In this document: positions 57,982 to 64,000 of the stretch, piece after piece
How the letters are laid out: every line of letters begins with the position of its first letter
Numbering within the stretch: position 1 is the first letter of the stretch
Origin: Bemisia tabaci
Taxonomy: Eukaryota; Arthropoda; Insecta; Hemiptera; Aleyrodidae
NCBI RefSeq assembly: GCF_918797505.1
Contig: NC_092795.1
Coordinates: 18,091,131 to 18,155,130 of the forward strand
Length of the DNA: 64,000 nt
Direction: 5' to 3'
Program-made: the position numbers and the translations under genes
Notes under the pieces: generated by a model
What the model was told of the DNA's origin: nothing
The model's database searches: none
What the model saw: the letters and a program-made list of their open reading frames with translations, nothing else

Positions 57982-60454
57982 GGCGCGTATACGTAGTATA
58001 CCGCCTTTGCGATCGTTTCGAACCCTGCTCGATACAATAACCGAGTCCCTTAGTTCCTTACCGAAAAGTGACTACCGCGAACTTCTGAGATTTTCCAAAG
58101 CGTGTAAAAAGTTTATTTATCCGTCAATAATTATGATTTAAAGTTGTTTCTCATTCTGGGGCTCTCTAGTTTATGTGCAGTGAATACCAAGAGTCTACGT
58201 TACTTGGTTTTCTTAAAAAAAGCCTAAGAGTACGACGCGCTGATTTAAAATATGCATATATAAGCAGAATCAAGCGAACTGATTCGAGGATGGCTGAGCA
58301 GGTCGGCACTCTCGGAATGAGAATTTAACTCCTCCGTTTTGTTCAAAACGTTGCTTTCACAGATCTCCACACCTCTGTTATACTTTTCAAAAGTTGGTAC
58401 CCGTGCTCTGATAGTGCTGTTCATCTGACAACAATGTCAGTGTCAGCTGATAATAATATTTTTATCATATTTAGCTTCATACCGCTCGCCGTCATGGCTT
58501 TTCATTCGTGAACCACCGCTAGCGCTATCTGCTGGAGAATTTAGAATGCTAAGTTCCTCCCCACCCGTTTTAATATGCCAGTGATCATATTGTGAGGCGT
58601 CCTATCCAAAGTCAACTGAATACATATATTGTAGATTGTTGTTAAAATACCGATAAAAAAAAAAAAAAAAAAAATATGAGGTTAATAAAAAGTTTTCAGT
58701 CAGTCTTTGACATCCTGAATAATTGTCTTGGTATTTATTTACTAATTTTACAGAATTATATTTTATTTCTTATTAAAACTAAGAAATACAGTGCAATCTG
58801 TGATGAGCCTCGAGACTCATTAGACCATTAGCTAAACGTGGCTCATACAGGAATCCACTCACCCCTCTCTTCCCCACGCTCCTGATCACTGCGTCGGCGT
58901 CTTGACGAACAATAGCTAATGACGGTCGCCAAGCTAGGCCGGGATCCTCAGCCCCTCGCCCAATTACTTACGCTTCATTAACCATTTCACCGTCACGCTA
59001 GGATTCGCCCAATTTTCAAAAAAAATTGTTTCGCGAGTTTTTAGCAATTTTTTCCTTACTCTCCGTTGAAACACAAATTAAAAGAGGTCTCATTCATAAA
59101 AATCGGCCAAATAGAAGAGAAGTTACAGTATTCGAAATCCGAAGAAATCAACAAAACTTCTCCAAACAAAAAATAAAATGAAGGGGGAAAAAAAGAAATG
59201 TATAAATTACAATTTAATATGATTGACCTCAGAATGTGACAAGCAATTCAATTATAAAAAGGGGGAAAAATTGAGTGAAATTACAAAAAATTAGCCTCTT
59301 GCATGGGGCTTCCTTGTATGAGTTTTGACCTGAAGACAAGTAAATCCCGTTACATTATTAAAACGAAATTGACTCCATAGTTTAATGCCTTAGTTTCTTG
59401 AATACGATTATTTTAAGCTCTCGAAAATTTATACCAGCAATTTTACCCATGGGGTGATTTCCTGAGAGCTGATAATATCACGAATTTCTCATAGAGCCCT
59501 TCAAAAATGGCTTGCTTTTTGGGCAGCCGATTCGGCCATCAAACCGGGGTTTAAATGGAAGCTGATAATAACACAAAGCTCTGAGAAAAATTTTGAGATG
59601 AGTATAGGAACGGTTTGTAAATTACGAGGAGAGGCGGGCATTCTGCTCAGCATATCGATACATAAGTATTTTCACACGTAGAATTTAATTTTCACGTCAG
59701 GGAGTCGACATATTTTGATTTTTTCGATTTTATACGGAAAATGTATGGTTTTTCGGGATTGGTTTTTCGGGTTTTTACAATTGTTTCATGAAAAATGAAT
59801 GCACCCAAAATGACTATAGCATTTTGACTTTCACATACGTGCACTCACTAAATCGATTGGTAAATTCAAAGAGTGGGTACATCGACCTGGTATATCAAGT
59901 TTCTGCAATTTTTCACGGCAAATCGGTAGATTTTCGGGATGTGGATTGCTTACTTTCAATTCATGAATGAATAAAGCATGGACATGGTTAAGCTTCTTTG
60001 CATGAAAAGACGTTTAAATTAAAAAAATCAAGACATATTTAATACAATTGCATTTATATCGAGTAAATCTCTTTTCAATAATATAACGGGATTTATAATA
60101 CCGGTGATTTGGGTATTTTAGCCACAAAATACCTTTAAATCGACTTTATCTTCTAGGAGTTCGACAGAATTTTTCCTTTCTTCGCTTAAATTTTTCCGTA
60201 GCACTTTTCTTCAAGAATCTGATAAGATTTTGCTTGAGGCAGATCAAAAAACTTAAATTTGCTCGAATAGCTTTCTAGATTCACAATACACGGTCTCGTC
60301 AAGGTGCGTCGTTGACCTTGCACTGTTGGATCGTGAATTCTCTTGTTGTGCTGCTTGCCTTTTTTGAAATCTCTGTAAATGAAAACTAAAGGGGTTGATA
60401 TGTGCGAGTTAATGACGCGCCTTATCAACACATTGTGTTGGAGTTCACTGCTTG
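57982..60454. mobile_element. 2.47-kb insertion interrupting the tandem array
   Basis: Unit sequence stops in a T run at 57,978-57,981 (ACTAGTATGATCTTTT) and resumes in a T run at 60,455 (TTTTATTTTAATGAACAG). Joined, these halves equal the uninterrupted sequence at 61,810-61,850, so this block is an insertion into one unit. It contains a 20-A run near 58,653-58,672 and no long open frame. A TGGCTGAGCAGGT word at about 58,290 resembles a tRNA A box. No RT, transposase or terminal repeat is recognised, so its class is unknown. Confidence 0.65.
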
Positions 60455-63400
60455 TTTTTTTTTATTTTAATGAACAGCTGTAAAAGTACTTTTTTACCGC
60501 GATTTTGAGGTAAACTACGCGTAATTTTCAATAATCTCACAAAATAGCTTTTTCCCCGCATTATCACTGAGAGTATCGCGTAATTTAGGTAATATTGCAA
60601 TAAAAATTACTTGTTTACTGCGATACCGAGATGTAGAGCTTGTAATTTCCTAGGATTCAACGAATTCGGTGGAGGAATCGCGTACTTCTCGCGATTTTAT
60701 GATGAATTTTGCGTAATTTCGCTCTTTTTAACAAGTAGAACCCAAGTGAGCAACTATTCGAACTCCAGAGTAGGTTTGTGGTATCACGCGAAATTGAAGG
60801 AAAATCATAGCTCTTAGCCCATCTCAAGTTACGGAGGTTTATGAATATTAAGCTTATATTCATATACAAGAATCGGGTGTTTTCTGGGATGAGGCGAAAC
60901 TAGTGTGATCTTATTTTTTTATTATAATGAACCCCTGTAAAAGTACTTTTTTACCGCGAATTTGAGGTAAACTACCCGTAATTTTCAATAATCTCACAAA
61001 ATAGCTTTTTCCCCGCATTATCACTGAGAGTATCGCGTAATTTAGGTAATATTGCAATAAAAATTACTTGTTTACTGCGATACAGCGATGTAGAGCTTGT
61101 AATTTCCTAGGATTCAAAGAATTCTGTGGAGAAATCGCGTATCTCGCGATTTTATGATGAATTTTGCGTAATATCGCTCTTTTTAACAAATGGAACCCAA
61201 GTGAGCAACTATTCGAACTCCAGAGTAGGTTTGTGGTTGCACGCGAAATTGAAGGAAAATCATAGCTCTTAGCCTATCTCAAGTTACGGACGTTTATGAA
61301 TATTAAGCTTATATTCAATCAAGAATCGGGTGTTTTCCGGGATGAGGCGAAACTAGTGTGATCTTATTTTTTTATTATAATGAACACCTGTAAAAGTACT
61401 TTTTTACCGCGATTTTGAGGTAAACTACGGGTAATTTTCAATAATCTCACAAAATAGCTTTTTCCCCGCATTATCACTGAGAGTATCGCGTAATTTAGGT
61501 AATATTGCAATAAAAATTACTTGTTTACTGCGATACCGAGATGTAGAGCGTGTAATTTCCTAGGATTCAAAGAATTCGGTTTAGAAATCGCGTACTTCTC
61601 GCGATTTTATGATGAATTTTGCGTAATTTCGCTCTTTTTAACAAGTGGAACCCAAGTGAGCAACTATTCGAACTCCAGAGTAGGTTTGTGGTATCACGCG
61701 AAATTGAAGGAAAATCATAGCTCTTAGCCTATCTCAAGTTACGGACGTTTATGAATATTAAGCTTATATTCATATATACAAGAATCGGGTGTTTTCTGGG
61801 ATGAGGCGAAACTAGTATGATCTTTTTTTTTTTATTTTAATGAACAGCTGTAAAAGTACTTTTTTGCCGCGATTTTGAGGTAAACTACGCGTCATTTTGA
61901 ATGATCTCACAAAATAGCTTTTTCCCCGCATTATCACTGAGAGTATCGCGTAATTTAGGTAATATTGCAATAAAAATTACTTGTTTACTGCGATACAGCG
62001 ATGTAGAGCTTGTAATTTCCTAGGATTCAACGAATTCGGTGGAGGAATCGCGTACTTCTCGCGATTTTATGATGAATTTTGCGTAATATCGCTCTTTTTA
62101 ACAAGTAGAACCCAAGTGAGCAACTAATTGAACTCCAGAGTAGGTTTGTGGTATCACGCGAAATTGAAGGAAAATCATAGCTCTTAGCCTATCTCAAGTT
62201 ACGGACGTTTATGAATATTAAGCTTATATTCATATACAAGAATCGGGTGTTTTCTGGGATGAGGCGAAACTAGTGTGATCTTTTTTTTTTTTATTATAAT
62301 GAACACCTGTAAAAGTACTTTTTTACCGCGATTTTGAGGTAAACTACGCGTAATTTTCAATAATCTCACAAAATAGCTTTTTCCCCGCATTATCACTGAG
62401 AGTATCGCGTAATTTAGGTAATATTGCAATAAAAATGACTTGTTTACTGCGATACCGAGATGTAGAGCTTGTAATTTCCTAGGATTCAACGAATTCGGTG
62501 GAGGAATCGCGTACTTCTCGCGATTTTATGATGAATTTTGCGTAATTTCGCTCTTTTTAACAAGTGGAACCCAAGTGAGCAACTATTCGAACTCCAGAGT
62601 AGGTTTGTGGTATCACGCGAAATTGAAGGAAAATCATAGCTCTTAGCCTATCTCAAGTTACGGACGTTTATGAATATTAAGCTTATATTCAATCAAGAAT
62701 CGGGTGTTTTCCGGGATGAGGCGAAACTAGTGTGATCTTATTTTTTTATTATAATGAACCCCTGTAAAAGTACTTTTTTACCGCGATTTTGAGGTAAACT
62801 ACGCGTAATTTTCAATAATCTCAAAAAATAGCTTTTTCCCCGCATTATCACTGAGAGTATCGCGTAATTTAGGTAATATTGCAATAAAAATTACTTGTTT
62901 ACTGCGATACCGAGATGTAGAGCTTGTAATTTCGTAGGATTCAACGAATTCGGTGGAGGAATCGCGTACTTCTCGCGATTTTATGATGAATTTTGCGTAA
63001 TTTCGCTCTTTTTAACAAGTAGAACCCAAGTGAGCAACTATTCGAACTCCAGAGTAGGTTTGTGGTTGCACGCGAAATTGAAGGAAAATCATAGCTCTTA
63101 GCCTATCTCAAGTTACGGACGTTTATGAATATTAAGCTTATATTCAAACAAGAATCGGGTGTTTTCCGGGATGAGGCGAAACTAGTGTGATCTTATTTTT
63201 TTATTATAATGAACACCTGTAAAAGTACTTTTTTACCGCGATTTTGAGGTAAACTACCCGTAATTTTCAATAATCTCACAAAATAGCTTTTTCCCCGCAT
63301 TATCACTGAGAGTATCGCGTAATTTAGGTAATATTGCAATAAAAATTACTTGTTTACTGCGATACCGAGATGTAGAGCGTGTAATTTCCTAGGATTCAAA

Positions 63401-64000
63401 GAATTCGGTTTAGAAATCGCTTACTTCTCGCGATTTTATGATGAATTTTGCGTAATTTCGCTCTTTTTAACAAGTGGAACCCAAGTGAGCAACTATTCGA
63501 ACTCCAGAGTAGGTTTGTGGTATCACGCGAAATTGAAGGAAAATCATAGCTCTTAGCCTATCTCAAGTTACGGACGTTTATGAATATTAAGCTTATATTC
63601 AAACAAGAATCGGGTGTTTTCCGGGATGAGGCGAAACTAGTGTGATCTTATTTTTTTATTATAATGAACACCTGTAAAAGTACTTTTTTACCGCGATTTT
63701 GAGGTAAACTACGCGTAATTTTCAATAATCTCACAAAATAGCTTTTTCCCCGCATTATCACTGAGAGTATCGCGTAATTTAGGTAATATTGCAATAAAAA
63801 TGACTTGTTTACTGCGATACCGAGATGTAGAGCGTGTAATTTCCTAGGATTCAAAGAATTCGGTTTAGAAATCGCGTACCTCTCGCGATTTTATGATGAA
63901 TTTTGCGTAATTTCGCTCTTTTTAACAAGTGGAACCCAAGTGAGCAACTATTCGAACTCCAGAGTAGGTTTGTGGTATCACGCGAAATTGAAGGAAAATC
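60455..64000. repeat. satellite-like tandem array, about 455-bp unit (part 2, runs off window)
   Basis: About eight further units, with TTTACTGCGATAC at about 60,614, 61,072, 61,524, 61,988, 62,443, 62,898, 63,353 and 63,808. Variants fall into recurring types: GAATTCGGTTTAGAAATC, GAATTCGGTGGAGGAATC, and ACAGCGATG with TTGCACGCG. These alternate along the array and appear recombined in some units (for example near 61,985). The array continues beyond the window end, so its length and the next GSE1-like exon are unknown. Confidence 0.93.

Noticed and set aside
55850..63860. Repeated 68-codon open frames on both strands in the tandem array (MFTAIPRCRACNFLGF... and others)
   Set aside because: They recur only because the units are nearly identical. 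Some units lack the start (ATT for ATG), both strands are open at once, and there is no protein family resemblance. I treat them as non-coding satellite.
54960..64000. CRISPR-like array
   Set aside because: The unit is about 455 bp with no unique spacers, in a eukaryotic intron. It is a satellite-type tandem repeat.

Overview
This is a window of animal nuclear DNA, most likely from an insect. It is AT-rich, its genes are split by many GT-AG introns, and it is full of short inverted-repeat transposons, non-LTR retrotransposon debris and homopolymer runs. Nothing in it looks bacterial or viral. The repeat style (hAT-type elements beginning CAGTGGCG or CAGGGCC, and palindromes built on GCGCCTACAA) made me think of a hemipteran such as a whitefly. 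That is an impression only and was not tested.

Layout. Positions 1-15,500 hold no gene I can defend. They contain a CpG-rich patch with possible first exons at 4.6-5.3 kb, a 164-bp hAT-type MITE with a perfect 8-bp target duplication, a reverse-transcriptase tail, a 934-bp inverted-repeat element around a perfect 33-bp-arm hairpin, a pogo/Tigger-like remnant, and a 905-bp hAT-like element. From 15,577 to 26,941 (+) lies a complete twelve-exon GPAA1, the GPI transamidase subunit, predicted at 649 aa. Next comes a minus-strand UROD gene (haem pathway) whose coding part is in one exon. It carries an apparent one-base deletion at about 29,905. A 1,275-bp hAT-type non-autonomous element with target duplication AATTGGAA lies just upstream of UROD. 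A two-exon minus-strand reading at 33.4-34.3 kb may be part of an unrecognised gene.

From 34,491 to beyond the sampled exons at 54,889 (+) is a large gene that I assemble from twelve phase-compatible exons. They encode six consecutive modules built from paired CxxC motifs around a [YF][FYS]PxL core. These join in frame to two exons homologous to vertebrate GSE1. A second promoter-like CpG region at 50.1-50.5 kb and an alternative coding first exon at 51,472-51,556 would give a short GSE1-only form. A 1,097-bp foldback element interrupts one exon of the Cys-rich part; skipping that exon keeps the frame. The last visible intron carries a tandem array of about 455-bp units (54,960 to the window end) interrupted by a 2.47-kb insertion. 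The intact 'empty site' version is present in a sister unit at 61.8 kb.

The genes do not form a pathway. GPAA1 acts at the ER, UROD in the cytosol, and the GSE1-like protein is expected to be a nuclear corepressor-type factor. The most unusual material is the modular Cys-rich/GSE1 fusion with two promoters, the tolerated foldback insertion, the intronic satellite array and the frameshifted UROD.
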